Shown in pieces: positions 30,394 through 40,915 of a DNA stretch of 64,000 bases. How positions within the stretch are numbered: position 1 is the stretch's first letter; each line of letters opens with the position of its first letter. Below the pieces are notes generated by a model, which saw only the letters and a program-made list of their open reading frames with translations, searched no databases and was not told the DNA's origin. This stretch comes from Candidatus Westeberhardia cardiocondylae (lineage in GTDB: Bacteria; Pseudomonadota; Gammaproteobacteria; Enterobacterales; Enterobacteriaceae). The stretch is from assembly GCA_024648765.1 (NCBI GenBank), contig JABYQC010000001.1, forward strand, positions 124,001 to 188,000, in the 5' to 3' direction. The position numbers and the translations under genes are program-made.

Positions 30394-32202
30394 ATGCAGA
30401 ATACACGTAATTTTTCTATTGTTGCTCATGTTGACCATGGAAAATCTACTCTTTCTGACCGTTTTATTCAATATTGTGGTGGTTTAAATGCTAGAGAGAT
30501 GGTGGACCAGGTGTTGGATACCATGACTTTGGAGAGAGAGAGGGGAATTACAATTAAATCACAAAATGTTACGTTAAATTATAGGGCACTTAATAGTCAA
30601 GTATATAAGTTGAATTTGATTGATACTCCAGGGCATATTGATTTTTCACATGAAGTTTCTAGATCGCTTGCTGCTTGCGAGGGTATACTGTTGTTAATTG
30701 ATATTAGCAAGGGAATAGAATCGCAAACTTTATTTCATTATCATAGTGCTGTCAATATGAATTTAAAAGTGATACCGGTGTTGAATAAAGTTGATCTTGG
30801 TTGCTTTAATGCTAATAATGTTGTGGAAAATATTCGTAATGTATTTAGTAGTTGTGTTACAGAGATTATTTATTGTTCAGGAAAAACTGGATTGGGAATA
30901 GTGGATGTTTTAGAAAGTTTGGTACATAATGTTCCTTGTCCACAAGGAGATCGTTTATTACCCTTACAAGCGTTAATTGTTGATGCTTGGTTTGATAATT
31001 ATTTGGGGGTGACATTATTAGTGTGTGTTAAAAATGGAATTTTAAGAAAAGATGATACAATTCAGATGATGCGTAGTGGTTATATTTGTTCAGTAGATCG
31101 AGTAGGTATTTTTACACCCAAGAGTGTTAATTTGGAAAAATTGGATTGTGGAGATATTGGTTGGATTACTTGTTTTATTAAAGATGTTGCTAAGATAATA
31201 GTGGGGGATACAATAACAATTGCGAATGAACCTGCTTCGCATATGTTGCCAAATTTTAAAAAAATTATTCCTAAGGTATATGCTGGATTTTTTCCTGTAT
31301 GTTTTCAAGATTATGCATTGCTTCGTTGTGCTATTAAGAAGTTGAGTGTCAATGATTTTTCTTTGTATTTTAAATCAGAGTATTCTACTTATTTAGGATA
31401 TGGGTATAAATGTGGATTTCTTGGATTGTTACATATGGAAGTTGTTCAAGAAAGATTATATCGTGAATATAATTTGAATTTAATTGTTACTCCTCCCGCA
31501 GTTTTGTATGAAATTTTACAAAAAAATTATACTATAGTATATGTAGATAATCCTTCTAATCTTCCTGCAAAAAAAGATATTATTGAATTTCGTGAACCTA
31601 TAGTTACATGTTATATATTATTTTCTGTTAAATATATTGGCAAGGTGATTGCGCTATGTGTATATAGTAGAGGTGTACAGATAGATATTATTTACATAGG
31701 GAATCAAGTAAAGTTAATTTACGATATTCCTATGTCAGAGATTATTGTAAATTTTTTTAATAAATTACAGGTTTGTACTCATGGGTATGTTTCTTTTGAT
31801 TATTTTTTTAAGTGTTTTCGTATTTCTGATATGGAACATGTAGAGATATTTATTTGTAAAAAAAATGTTGATGTGTTAGGATTCATTGCACACCGTGATT
31901 CTTCTATGATACACAAAATTCGTCGATATATCCACAGTTTACAATCTTTAATACCTAGGCAACAATTTGATATTGTTATTCAGGCAATTATTGGGAAACG
32001 TACGATATTTTCTGTTACAGTGAAGCAATTTAGGAAAAATGTTTTAGAGAAATGTAGTGGGGGAGATGTTAGTAGAAAAAAGAAGTTATTAAAAAAACAA
32101 AAAAGTGGAAAAAAAAGAATGAAAGTATTTGGCAATTTTGTATTGACTAAAAAATTTTTTTTCGATGTTATGAATATGCATTGTTACTTAAATAAAAAAT
32201 GA
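30394..32202 (+). CDS. lepA: Elongation factor 4 (LepA)
   Basis: Ribosomal GTPase implicated in back-translocation and 30S assembly. 602 residues (E. coli 599). G1 is AHVDHGKST (11-19), G2 has RERGITIKSQ, G3 is DTPGHIDFS, and G4 is NKVDL. The EF-G-like domains and the LepA-specific C-terminal domain with RKKKLLKKQKSGKKRMK are present; the last residues are altered and slightly longer. The protein is rich in Cys, Val, Phe and Tyr, as are other plus-strand products here. It precedes lepB as in enterobacteria. Confidence 0.96.
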   Translation: MQNTRNFSIVAHVDHGKSTLSDRFIQYCGGLNAREMVDQVLDTMTLERERGITIKSQNVTLNYRALNSQVYKLNLIDTPGHIDFSHEVSRSLAACEGILLLIDISKGIESQTLFHYHSAVNMNLKVIPVLNKVDLGCFNANNVVENIRNVFSSCVTEIIYCSGKTGLGIVDVLESLVHNVPCPQGDRLLPLQALIVDAWFDNYLGVTLLVCVKNGILRKDDTIQMMRSGYICSVDRVGIFTPKSVNLEKLDCGDIGWITCFIKDVAKIIVGDTITIANEPASHMLPNFKKIIPKVYAGFFPVCFQDYALLRCAIKKLSVNDFSLYFKSEYSTYLGYGYKCGFLGLLHMEVVQERLYREYNLNLIVTPPAVLYEILQKNYTIVYVDNPSNLPAKKDIIEFREPIVTCYILFSVKYIGKVIALCVYSRGVQIDIIYIGNQVKLIYDIPMSEIIVNFFNKLQVCTHGYVSFDYFFKCFRISDMEHVEIFICKKNVDVLGFIAHRDSSMIHKIRRYIHSLQSLIPRQQFDIVIQAIIGKRTIFSVTVKQFRKNVLEKCSGGDVSRKKKLLKKQKSGKKRMKVFGNFVLTKKFFFDVMNMHCYLNKK

Positions 32203-32321
32203 TGAGTATACTAACTAGTTTGTGTGTTTTATGATATTTTATTGTGTTGAAAATTTAAAAAGATTATTTGTGTAATAAGAAATCTTACATGAGGAATTTT
32301 TGAAGAAAAATTGTATGTTAT

Positions 32322-33142
32322 ATGTTTAATCGATTAAATTTATTGAAATTTGTTGAAAAGATCTTTGCTATTTTTTTAGTGTTGTTTCCAATATTTTTTT
32401 TTCGTTCTTTTTTTTTGAACCTTTTCATATTCCCTCTGGGTCTATGATGCCTACTTTGTTAATTGGTGATTATATTTTAGTAAAAAAGTTTTCTTATTCT
32501 TTGATTAATCCTATTACAGGTAGTACTTTGTATAAGATTGGTTCTCCTAAAAGGGGAGATGTTGTTGTATTTAAATATCCTAAGAATCCTAAGTTATATT
32601 ATGTGAAAAGAATTATAGGGTTACCTGGGGATAAAATTAAATATGATGCGAATAATAAAAGAATTACTATACAATCTAGTTGTTTGGTTCATCATGAATG
32701 TTGCCTGAATAATATTTTGGTTACATATAGTAGTAGTTTTCCTAGTAATTTTGTAAAAATGTTATATCCATTTGGTAAAAGTTATTATGTGGATTTTTCA
32801 TATGATGCAGAAATTCAAAATTTTAGTGGAATCCGTTTAATGCAAGTTAATGAATGTATAGGAAATATTTCTTATAGTATTTTGATGACTCCTGGTAGGA
32901 AAGATTTTTGTTGTATGTATTATCAGCAATATGGGAGTTTGTTGTCTGAATGGATTGTTCCACCAGGAGAATATTTTATGATGGGGGATAATCGTGATAA
33001 CAGTGAGGATAGTCGTTATATTGGATGTATTCCAGAAAAAAATTTGGTTGGTAAAGTTGTAGCAGTTTGGATGAGTTATGATAGAAAACAAACAAATGGG
33101 TTTATTGGTATTCGTTTTGACAGAATTGGAAGAATTTATTAA
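32322..33142 (+). CDS. lepB: Signal peptidase I, frameshifted in a T9 tract just before the catalytic serine
   Basis: Inner-membrane Ser/Lys peptidase that removes signal peptides from exported proteins. From the ATG at 32322 the frame gives a membrane helix (KIFAIFLVLFPIFFFRSF) and is then broken at a 9-T run, 32408-32416. One extra T restores FFFEPFHIPSGSMMPTLLIG, with the catalytic Ser in PSGSMM, and continues to 33142; the Lys is in YYVKRIIGLPGDK and the end MMGDNRDNSEDSR is conserved. The repaired product is 273 residues (E. coli 324), lacking the first transmembrane segment and cytoplasmic loop. The simple frame starting at 32444 begins after the catalytic Ser and cannot be the whole enzyme. 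Followed by rnc. Confidence 0.88.
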
Positions 33143-33241
33143 TTTTTTCTTGAATAAAATAAAATATTGTTTTATTGTATTATGAATTTTCTTTATTTGT
33201 TAAATATTAAGAAAAATATTTATATTAGTATATGATATTTT

Positions 33242-33922
33242 ATGAATTTGAAATTAATTAATAAACTTCAAAAGGAAATGGGTTATTTTTTTCGTGACAA
33301 TAGATTTTTATTTCGCGCTTTGACTCATAGAAGTGCTAGTGGGATACATAATGAGCGGTTAGAATTTCTAGGAGATTCTATATTGAATTATGTAATTGCT
33401 AATGTTTTATATCACAGATTTCCTTATATTAACGAAGGAGATATGAGTAGAATGCGTTCTGTTTTGGTGTGTCGTAATACACTTGTGGAAATTGCTAAAC
33501 GTTTTAAATTAGGATCATATCTTTTGCTTGGTGTTGGTGAAATGAAAAATGGAGGTAATAATAGAGAGTCAATTTTGGCAAATGCAATAGAGGCATTGAT
33601 TGGAGCTGTTTTTATAGATAGTGATATTCAAAGAATTGAAAAAATTATTTTACGTTGGTATTCGAAATATTTAAAAGAAATTATTCCAGGAAAGAGTCAG
33701 AAAGATCCTAAAACAAAGTTACAGGAATATTTGCAAGGAAATCATTTGCCTTTGCCTATATATGTTTTAATAGAAACTAAAGGAGAAAAACATGATCAAG
33801 AATTTGTTATACAATGTCATGTTAGTGGAATAAAAAAAGTAATTTTTGGTATTGCTTCTAGTCGTAGAAAAGCAGAACAGGTTGCTGCTGAAAAAATAAT
33901 TAATTTATTAAATATAGTATGA
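33242..33922 (+). CDS. rnc: Ribonuclease III
   Basis: Double-strand-specific endoribonuclease that processes the rRNA precursor and some mRNAs. 226 residues, identical in length to E. coli. The signature ERLEFLGDS (38-46) holds the acidic metal ligands; [13 protein letters not shown] carries the second acidic pair; the C-terminal double-stranded RNA-binding domain runs from [10 protein letters not shown] to [13 protein letters not shown]. Last intact gene of lepA-lepB-rnc; the era gene that follows it is dead. Confidence 0.97.
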   Translation: MNLKLINKLQKEMGYFFRDNRFLFRALTHRSASGIHNERLEFLGDSILNYVIANVLYHRFPYINEGDMSRMRSVLVCRNTLVEIAKRFKLGSYLLLGVGEMKNGGNNRESILANAIEALIGAVFIDSDIQRIEKIILRWYSKYLKEIIPGKSQKDPKTKLQEYLQGNHLPLPIYVLIETKGEKHDQEFVIQCHVSGIKKVIFGIASSRRKAEQVAAEKIINLLNIV

Positions 33923-33951
33923 AATTTTAAGGGAGTTATTGTGGTTGTATT

Positions 33952-34700
33952 ATGATTGTTGGTGGATTTAATTTAGGAAAATTTACTTTATTTAATAAAA
34001 TGTTAAAAAAAATATCTATTTTTTGTAAATATGTACTTATATTTTATGATCTGTTTTAAGAATTTGTATTGCAAGGGGGAGAGTATACAGTATGTATGTT
34101 GATTTTCCTAGTGTATTTTTTAAAACATGGGAAATAATTTATTCTACAATAGATATGAAGAGGTATTATAAAACTTTGTAATTACTCTTGATATGTTTAA
34201 TGTAATTTTGTTGCAGATAATATCTATTGGATTTTTATTAATGAAATATTGGTTTATGATTTATTTCTTTTTTGTAAAAGTTATGCAATTATATTAGTAA
34301 TTAATAAAGTTGATAAGATATTTCAAAAATATACGTTGTTTTATATAGAATGTGTTTATAAAAAATTTGTTTTTATAAAATTGTTCCAGTTTTTTCTAAA
34401 AATTTCAATATAGATATGCATTAAGTAATGTTGTAAAGGAGAATTTTCAAATATATTGTTACAAAAAGTATTGTGATTAATTGTTCAAAATATTTTTTAT
34501 CTTTTGAAATTATCAGGGAAAAATTTATGTCATCCCTTTAGGATGAAGTTTTTTGTCTTGTATTGGTAAAAATTGTATTTTTATATGTAATGAAAAATGT
34601 AATTATTATGATGTTTTGGGATGATTTTAGTAACTTGTGATTTATACAACAAGATTATTGGTAATTGTGGTTTTAAAAAATAAAAAAAATTAAAATATTA
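33952..34700 (+). pseudogene. era: Decayed GTPase Era gene
   Basis: Directly after rnc, where enterobacteria have era. Fragments in the right order align with Era in changing frames: MIVGGFNLGKFTLFNKMLKK at 33952 (Walker A, with Phe in place of the essential Ser/Thr), YVDFP at 34095-34109 (from YVDTPG), YAIILVINKVDK from 34282 (G4 NKVD), KIVPVFSKNFNID at 34377-34415 (from DIVPISAETGLNVD), SFEIIREKFM at 34500-34529, and KIIGNCGFKK at 34651-34680 (KH-domain GxxG). Several stops and frameshifts separate them. Era assists 16S rRNA maturation and 30S assembly and is essential in E. coli, so its loss is notable. The end coordinate is approximate. Confidence 0.85.
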
Positions 34701-35265
34701 TTTTTTGTAGATATGGGATTGTGTATAATTTTCGTATTTTTTAAAGGTATGAGTACAAAAAATATAAAATTATATTTTTTTATTTTTTAAAATATTTATA
34801 TTTTAATGATAATTTTTAAAGATGTGTTGTGAGTTTTCATTATTATGGTATTTTGCAATAGATAATATATTGTATGTTTTATTTTATGTAATATGTATTG
34901 ATATAATGTATTGAATTTGTTATTGTGTTTGTGTTTTTGTTTTTAGTAATATAAAGTGATATATTAAATTTAAATTGTTATAAATTTTTGTGTAATTTAT
35001 GGATTTAATAATATTTATAAGTTATATCATTATATTAGAAAATATGTAAATGTATATGTATGAGAAGATATTTTCATATTTTGGTATAGAAATTATTATA
35101 TATTTAAATATAAATATTTTTTATTATAGATGAATAAATATGTATATACTTGTAAAGTATTTTGTATTTTAAATAAATTTATAGATATATTACATGTGAT
35201 ATGATATTTATTATATAGTTAATTTTTATATGATTTGATTTTTTTATTGGTTGCGGATTACATGG
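34701..35265. other. Intergenic region after the era remnant, nothing recognised
   Basis: About 560 bases between the decayed era and the secA 3' end. The last codons of era may extend slightly into it. No remnant of recO (which follows era) or mutT (which follows secA) could be aligned. Confidence 0.5.
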
Positions 35266-37839
35266 TTATTTTTTTTGATAGTATTGAGGTAAATTGATAT
35301 TGTTTTTGTAATAATTATTTGTTAGTTTTGTATGCTGAATTGTATTAATGTTTATTTTGCATAGTGTTGCAATTATTGTGTATTGTATTGCATCTAACAT
35401 GTTATTGAACATTATGAATGATTCTCTTTTGTATTCTTGTTTAGGATCTTTTTGTGCATAACTTCTTAAATGTATATTTTTTCGTAAATGTTCCATGAGT
35501 GATAAATGTTCTTGCCAGAATGTATCTATTGTTTGTAATATTAGATATTTTGTAAAATTTTGTATGATATTTTTATCAAGAGTGGTTTTTTGTTCTTTTA
35601 TTTTTTTGGATATTTTTTTTATTATTTTATTTTGTAGTGTAATATCTTTTGGACATGATTTTTTATTATTTTTTAAGTATTTATGTATTGATAATGTGAT
35701 ATTAAAATCATTTTTTAGGTATTTTTCTATTTTTTTTATATTTGTGTTTTTGTTGGTGTGTTTTATGTGGTATTGTTTTATAATGTTTTTTGTGATTTTT
35801 TTTTGAAAATCTTGTATAATATCCTCAATGTTTTTTGAGAATAATATTATATTTCTTTGCATATATATAATTTTTCTTTGATCATTTACTATATCATCAT
35901 ATTCAAGGAGTTGTTTTCTGGTGTCAAAATTTCTATTTTCAACTTTTTGTTGGGCATTTTCGATAGCTTTATTTATCCACGGATGTTCAATAGCTTCTCC
36001 ATATTTTATTCCAAGTTTTTTCATAATATTAAGGATGTGATTTGATGCAAATATTCTCATTAGAGAATCTTCCATAGATAGATAAAATCGGGATGATCCA
36101 ATGTCTCCTTGTCTGCCAGCTCTTCCTCTTAGTTGGTTATCTATTCTTCTGGATTCATGTCTTTCAGTGCCAATAATATGTAATCCTCCTGCGGAGAGTA
36201 CTAAATTGTTTTTTTTTTTCCATTCTTTTTGTATTGAAGGTATTTTTTGTTTGTTAGAGACTGTTTTAGTTTTTTCTTCCCAATTGCCTCCTAAAATTAT
36301 ATCAGTTCCTCTTCCAGCCATGTTGGTTGCTATTGTAATAGCTCCTGGTTTTCCTGCTTGTGCGATAATTTCTGCTTCTATATCATAGAATTTTGCATTT
36401 AATACTTTGTGTGGCATGTTCTTTTTTTTTAATTCTTTGGATAGTAATTCAGATTTTTCTATAGATATAGTGCCCACTAGTGTGGGTTGGTTGTTTTTGT
36501 GACATTTTTTGATATCTTGAATAATTGCTTGTATTTTTTCTTTTTCAGTCATGTAAATTAAATCAGAAAAATCTTTTCGTATCATTTGTTTGTTAGTTGG
36601 TATTATAATTGTGTTTAATTTATAAATGGTACTAAATTCTAATGCTTCTGTATGAGCTGTGCCAGTCATTCCTGCTAATTTTTCATATAAGCGAAAATAA
36701 TTTTGAAATGTGATAGAAGCTAATGTTTGATTGTCTTGGTGAATGCGAACGTTTTCTTTTGCCTCTATGGCTTGGTGTAAACCGTCTGGCCATCGTCTAT
36801 TGGGTAATGGTCTTCCCGTATGTTCATCTATGATGATTATTTTGTTATTTTTTATTATATAATCTATGTCACGAATAAATAATTCGTGTGCCCGAATGGA
36901 AGCAATGATGTGATGTAGTAATATGAGATTTTCTGGAAAATATAGTTCTTTTTCTTTATTTAATATTTTATATTTTATTAACAGTTTTTCTATTAGCATC
37001 ATACCTTTTTCAGTGAGATTGATTTGTCGTGATTTTTCGTCTACTGAGAAATGTCCTGTTCCTTGAAAATCGTGAGTATCTTCTTTATTTTGTTTTTGTA
37101 GATGTGGAATAATAAATTTATTGATTTTGTGGTATATTGTTAAGTCAGTTTCTATTGTTCCAGAGATAATTAGTGGTGTTCTTGCTTCATCGATTAAAAT
37201 AGAATCTACTTCGTCAATTAGAGCATAATGTAGCGAACGTTGTACTTTGTCTTTTGGATGGAATATCATATGATCTCTTAAATAATCGAATCCATATTCA
37301 TTATTTGTTCCATATGTAATATCTGCTTGATATGCAGATTTTTTTTCTTTTATGGACATATTTGGTAAATTGATGCCAACAGTAATTCCTAAGAAATTAA
37401 ATAATTTTTGGTTGTTTTTTGCGTCTCTTTTTGCCAGATAGTCATTTACTGTTACTATGTGTACTCCTTGTTTATTTAATGCATTTAAATATGCTGGTAA
37501 TGTTGCTGTTAATGTTTTTCCTTCGCCAGTTCTCATTTCAGTAATAAATCCATTATGTAATGCAATTCCCCCTAATAATTGTACGTCAAAGTGTCGCATT
37601 CCAAATACTCTTTTGCTGGCTTCACGTACTACTGCAAATGCTTCGGGTAATATATTATAAAGATTTTCTCCTTTTTGGATTTTTTCTTGGAATTCTTTTG
37701 TTTTTTTTGATAATTGTTTATCATTTAATTTTGTAAATTTATTTTCGATGGAATTAATGATATTAACAGTGTTTTGCATTTTTTTTAGTATACGATTATT
37801 ATAATTTCCAAATATTTTGTTGAGTAATCTTATGAGCAT
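35266..37839 (-). CDS. secA: Preprotein translocase ATPase SecA, without the zinc-binding tail
   Basis: Motor of the general secretion pathway at the inner membrane. 857 residues (E. coli 901). Walker A is [13 protein letters not shown] near residue 103, the DEAD-like motif is [15 protein letters not shown], then [28 protein letters not shown] and [17 protein letters not shown]. The helical wing/scaffold domain extends to [14 protein letters not shown] and [14 protein letters not shown]. After that the E. coli zinc-binding CxCxS...CH tail that contacts SecB is missing. In enterobacteria ftsZ, lpxC and secM precede it; here murC is the direct upstream gene. Confidence 0.97.
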   Translation of the reverse strand: MLIRLLNKIFGNYNNRILKKMQNTVNIINSIENKFTKLNDKQLSKKTKEFQEKIQKGENLYNILPEAFAVVREASKRVFGMRHFDVQLLGGIALHNGFITEMRTGEGKTLTATLPAYLNALNKQGVHIVTVNDYLAKRDAKNNQKLFNFLGITVGINLPNMSIKEKKSAYQADITYGTNNEYGFDYLRDHMIFHPKDKVQRSLHYALIDEVDSILIDEARTPLIISGTIETDLTIYHKINKFIIPHLQKQNKEDTHDFQGTGHFSVDEKSRQINLTEKGMMLIEKLLIKYKILNKEKELYFPENLILLHHIIASIRAHELFIRDIDYIIKNNKIIIIDEHTGRPLPNRRWPDGLHQAIEAKENVRIHQDNQTLASITFQNYFRLYEKLAGMTGTAHTEALEFSTIYKLNTIIIPTNKQMIRKDFSDLIYMTEKEKIQAIIQDIKKCHKNNQPTLVGTISIEKSELLSKELKKKNMPHKVLNAKFYDIEAEIIAQAGKPGAITIATNMAGRGTDIILGGNWEEKTKTVSNKQKIPSIQKEWKKKNNLVLSAGGLHIIGTERHESRRIDNQLRGRAGRQGDIGSSRFYLSMEDSLMRIFASNHILNIMKKLGIKYGEAIEHPWINKAIENAQQKVENRNFDTRKQLLEYDDIVNDQRKIIYMQRNIILFSKNIEDIIQDFQKKITKNIIKQYHIKHTNKNTNIKKIEKYLKNDFNITLSIHKYLKNNKKSCPKDITLQNKIIKKISKKIKEQKTTLDKNIIQNFTKYLILQTIDTFWQEHLSLMEHLRKNIHLRSYAQKDPKQEYKRESFIMFNNMLDAIQYTIIATLCKININTIQHTKLTNNYYKNNINLPQYYQKK

Positions 37840-38190
37840 AATTAATATTTTGATATATATGAAATTGAAATGATAAATGTAAAGTAGTATTAATATATAA
37901 TCTATGTGATGTTGATAATATGTTTGATATTTATGTAATTTTGTATTTGTGTGTATTGGATTAGCATATTAGTAATATTAGAATTAAAAATAATATCATG
38001 AGATTATTTAATGTTTGTGATTTGTTTTAAATAGATTTCTAATTTAGTTTGTGAAATTTTTGTGTTTTTTTGATATTGAGATTCTTTTTAAGAATATTTG
38101 TATTTTAGTGCTATATGAAGTATGTTGTAAAGTAGGAATTATAGATATTGAGTTTTATTGGTATTGTTAGTAGCTTTTGTATAAAATATA
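37840..38190. other. Spacer where ddlB-ftsQ-ftsA-ftsZ-lpxC-secM would be
   Basis: About 350 bases between murC and secA replace a block of roughly 5 kb in E. coli. No fragment of any of the six genes could be aligned, so this looks like an old deletion, not recent decay. Confidence 0.6.
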
Positions 38191-39618
38191 TTATGATAAC
38201 ACAAATTTTGTATTTTTTTTTGGAAATTTATCGGTTATTTGTTGTGTGATTTTTGCTATTGTTCCTGCTCCTTGCATTAGTAATAGGTCATTATTTTGTA
38301 GTATTTTTTGTAGTGTTTTTGGTATTTTTTTTGTATTTTTTATAAATATTGGTTTTATTTGTTTTTTTTTATGAATTGCATGACATAAGGTATTGCTGTT
38401 AATGTGAGTAATTGGTTTTTCTCCTGCAGGATCAATCTTTAATAATATTAACATATCTACTTGTCCTAATATATGTACGAAATTTTTGTATAGATCTTGT
38501 GTTCTGGTATAGCGATGTGGTTGAAATATCATAACTAATCTTTTTTTAGGCCAACTTATGCGTATTGTTTGAATATTGTTTTGTATTTCATTTGGATGAT
38601 GTCCGTAATCGTCAATTAACATGAATGTTATAATTTTTTTTTGTTTTTTTTTTATACAGAAGTATCCAAGATTATGTAATCTTCTATTGACATTTTGAAA
38701 TCTTGACATAGTTTTTAGAATAATATTTGTTTTTATGTTGTTTGCTTGTGCTGTAATAATGGCTGCTGTGGCGTTTAATGCATTATGGTATCCAGGAATA
38801 TTTAAGTGTATTTGTAATGGTTTTTTTTTATTTCTATGTATGTGAAATGTACTAGTTTTTTGGTATTGTTTGTATTGTTGAATGCAAAAATTTGCTTTTT
38901 GGTTAAATCCGTAAGTAATGATTTTGCAATTTTTAATTTTTGGTAATATTTTTTGGATAGCAGGATTGTCTATACATAATATAGCTACTCCGTTTTTTGG
39001 GAGATTTTTTATAAATTTTATAAAGGTTTTTTGTAATAATACAAAGTTTCCTTTATAAGTTTGCATATGATCTTGTTCAATGTTAGTAATAATTGCTATT
39101 TTTGGTTGCAGATATATTAATGAAGCGTCGCTTTCATCTGCTTCTGTGATAAAATATTTACTGTTTCCTAATTCTGCGTGTAAGTTGCATTTTTTTCGTA
39201 TTCCTCCATTGACAAATGTTGGTTGTATTCCTGCGGTTTGATAAATATCGACAATCATTGTTGTAGTAGTGGTTTTTCCGTGTGTTCCTGCAACAGCTAT
39301 TCCGTAATAGGTATTCATAATTTTTGCTAGCATTTCTGCTCGTTTTATAATGGGAATATTGAGTTTTTTTGCTTCTATGATTTCTGGGTTTTTTTTTGGT
39401 ATTGCACTGGATTTCACTATGATATCTGGGTGGTTTATATTTTTTGCGGAATGCTTATAGTTAATATGTATACCTAATTTGGTAAGTTGTTTTGTAATTT
39501 TGTTTGCAGAAATGTCGGATCCACTTATTTTATGTCCTTGATAAAATAGTATTTTTGCAATTCCGCTCATGCTGATTCCTCCAATTCCTATGAAGTGAAT
39601 TTTTTTGATTTTTGGCAT
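38191..39618 (-). CDS. murC: UDP-N-acetylmuramate--L-alanine ligase
   Basis: Adds L-Ala to UDP-MurNAc, the first amino acid of the peptidoglycan stem. 475 residues (E. coli 491); the N-terminus starts at the nucleotide-binding strand IHFIGIGGISMSGIA. The ATP loop AGTHGKTTTTTM is near residue 110, EADESDAS follows, then ITNIEQDHM, NIPGYHNALNATAA and DDYGHHPNEI. All motifs expected of an active Mur ligase are present. It follows murG on the same strand by 74 bases. Confidence 0.96.
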   Translation of the reverse strand: MPKIKKIHFIGIGGISMSGIAKILFYQGHKISGSDISANKITKQLTKLGIHINYKHSAKNINHPDIIVKSSAIPKKNPEIIEAKKLNIPIIKRAEMLAKIMNTYYGIAVAGTHGKTTTTTMIVDIYQTAGIQPTFVNGGIRKKCNLHAELGNSKYFITEADESDASLIYLQPKIAIITNIEQDHMQTYKGNFVLLQKTFIKFIKNLPKNGVAILCIDNPAIQKILPKIKNCKIITYGFNQKANFCIQQYKQYQKTSTFHIHRNKKKPLQIHLNIPGYHNALNATAAIITAQANNIKTNIILKTMSRFQNVNRRLHNLGYFCIKKKQKKIITFMLIDDYGHHPNEIQNNIQTIRISWPKKRLVMIFQPHRYTRTQDLYKNFVHILGQVDMLILLKIDPAGEKPITHINSNTLCHAIHKKKQIKPIFIKNTKKIPKTLQKILQNNDLLLMQGAGTIAKITQQITDKFPKKNTKFVLS

Positions 39619-39692
39619 TTTTCAAGTAAATTATTTTGATAAGTTTTTTATTTTTATATTTTATGAAATGTTGTGTAGAATATTACATAATG

Positions 39693-40781
39693 CTATGTAT
39701 GAAAATTGTTTTTTTTTATTAATTTTATATATTTTATAATTTTTTTAGTTGAATTTGGTTTGGATTGTGTTTTAGCTAGTTTTGCCATTTTTAATAAAAT
39801 TTTTCTATTTATTTTTTTTAGTATTTCTATTATTTTGTTTGTTGTAGTTTTAGATTTATGTATTATTTTGGCTGCTCCTATTTTTTCTAAGGTTTTTGCA
39901 TTGAAATATTGTTGTTGATCTTTATGTGTAAATGGGATAAATAATGCTGGAATACCAATTTGTGTAATTTCGCTTACTGTCATAGCTCCAGATTGACATA
40001 TTACTAAATCAGCCCAAAAATATGCTTTATACATATTACGAATAAATGTAACTATTTTATATTTTTTTGCTTTTTTCCCACATAATTGTATATAATTATT
40101 TTTTACTAAGTTGAGTATTTTTGGGTTATTTCCTACTTGGTGCCAAAAGATGAAATTATTGGATAATTCTTGTGCTATTTTTGGAAGTATTGTATTTATT
40201 GTTTTTGATCCTTGACTACCTCCCATGACAAGTATTCGAATTGGTCCTATTCTTTTTTTTAGTCTTTGTTGCGGAGATGGAATGGATAATAATTTTTTAC
40301 GAATAGGATTTCCTACAAAGTAAGCGTATGGAATTGTATTTGGAAATCCTTGTAATGTTAAATTAGATATTTTAGATAGTAATTTGTTTGTTAGTCCAGC
40401 GATAGCATTTTGTTCATGTATAATAGTTGGTACTTTATATAACCATGCTGTTAAAATTACTGGAATAGAGATATAATTACCCATTCCTAATATTACGTCT
40501 GGTTTTATTTTTTTTATAATTTTTGCGCTGTAGTAACAAGCGCAAAGGATATACATTATTGACATTATTTTTTGTATGATTGTTTGTTCTCTAAATCCTA
40601 TGACTTGAATAAAATGTATTTTAATATTATTTTTTGGAACTAATATAGATTCTATGTGGTTATTGGTTCCTATCCATTGAACGTTCCAATGTTTTTTTAA
40701 GACATTTGCTATAGTTAATCCTGGGATGACGTGTCCTCCTGATCCTCCTGCTGCAATTATTATTGTTTTTTTTTTTTTCAT
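39693..40781 (-). CDS. murG: Lipid II synthase MurG (GlcNAc transferase)
   Basis: Peripheral membrane glycosyltransferase that adds GlcNAc to lipid I. I chose the ATG at 40781, giving 362 residues (E. coli 355) with the donor/lipid loop AAGGSGGHVIPG at 10-21; the upstream in-frame ATG at 40823 adds 14 residues not found in relatives. Other landmarks are GMGNYISIPVI, HEQNAIAGLTNK, VMGGSQGSKTIN and the UDP-binding SGAMTVSEI, PFTHKDQQQYFNA. A 13-A run covers codons 2-6 and is in frame here, but it is a slippage-prone site. ftsW, normally just upstream, is deleted. Confidence 0.95.
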   Translation of the reverse strand: MKKKKTIIIAAGGSGGHVIPGLTIANVLKKHWNVQWIGTNNHIESILVPKNNIKIHFIQVIGFREQTIIQKIMSIMYILCACYYSAKIIKKIKPDVILGMGNYISIPVILTAWLYKVPTIIHEQNAIAGLTNKLLSKISNLTLQGFPNTIPYAYFVGNPIRKKLLSIPSPQQRLKKRIGPIRILVMGGSQGSKTINTILPKIAQELSNNFIFWHQVGNNPKILNLVKNNYIQLCGKKAKKYKIVTFIRNMYKAYFWADLVICQSGAMTVSEITQIGIPALFIPFTHKDQQQYFNAKTLEKIGAAKIIHKSKTTTNKIIEILKKINRKILLKMAKLAKTQSKPNSTKKIIKYIKLIKKNNFHT

Positions 40782-40915
40782 ATAGTTGTTATTATACTGT
40801 GAGAGTTGTGACGAATATATCATGTGATTAGTATTTAGTGAAATTATGAATGGTTTTGAATTTTGTGATTTTATTTTGTATTTTTATTAAAAGTTTTTTA
40901 TTTGTTTTTGAGTTT

